From NCBI GenBank assembly GCA_903832075.1, contig CAILAF010000355.1, forward strand, positions 1 to 7,026: 7,026 bases of DNA. The letters are read 5' to 3'. Positions 7,026 to 7,026 of this stretch are shown piece by piece (position 1 is the first letter of the stretch; each line of letters begins with the position of its first letter). The position numbers were made by a program, and so were the translations under genes. This DNA is from an uncultured Chitinophagaceae bacterium. GTDB taxonomy: Bacteria; Bacteroidota; Bacteroidia; Chitinophagales; Chitinophagaceae. Below the pieces are notes generated by a model that was given only the letters and a program-made list of their open reading frames with translations, was not told the DNA's origin and did no database searches.

Positions 7026-7026
7026 C

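Noticed and set aside
1..7026. CRISPR array, insertion sequence, phage genes, tRNA or rRNA
   Set aside because: I saw no regularly spaced repeats, transposase or integrase motifs, or cloverleaf/rRNA sequence; gene content and composition are uniform across the window.

Overview
The window looks like an ordinary chromosomal segment of a Bacteroidota bacterium, probably of the Chitinophagia/Sphingobacteriia kind. The evidence is very AT-rich DNA, starts without Shine-Dalgarno sequences in A/T-rich leaders, a perfect TAnnTTTG -7 promoter box, a DUF3127 protein (a family I know essentially from Bacteroidota), and a DnaA with typical sequence. Genus-level placement is not possible from the sequence alone.

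Layout, left to right. (1) The 5' part of an ABC-transporter ATPase of the NatA/YhaQ type on the minus strand runs off the left edge. (2) A 149-bp divergent intergenic region carries a near-perfect spaced inverted repeat. (3) A secreted zinc enzyme of the phospholipase C / S1-P1 nuclease superfamily lies on the plus strand. (4) Its 3' end overlaps by 71 bp, tail to tail, a minus-strand COG2509-type FAD-dependent dehydrogenase. Directly upstream of that, in the same apparent operon, is a small DUF3127 protein with an SSB-like DDLPF C-terminal tip. (5) A 109-bp divergent region holds a good Bacteroidota promoter for the DUF3127 operon. (6) On the plus strand, a 5'-nucleotidase appears as two overlapping genes in reversed domain order: first a Sec-exported 5'-nucleotidase C-terminal (substrate-binding) domain, then a Tat-exported metallophosphatase catalytic domain. 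(7) A 143-bp leader with a predicted GC-rich stem precedes complete dnaA, which is followed by a strong intrinsic terminator at the right edge.

Functionally the window mixes chromosome maintenance (dnaA, possibly DUF3127) with periplasmic or secreted phosphoester hydrolysis (the PLC/S1-like enzyme and the split nucleotidase). The split nucleotidase pair plausibly works as one two-subunit enzyme that releases phosphate and nucleosides from nucleotides in the periplasm. I found no mobile element, CRISPR array, RNA gene, phage gene or clear replication origin, and no convincing new multi-gene system. The points most worth a second look are the split, reversed, dual-export nucleotidase and the SSB-like tail on DUF3127.
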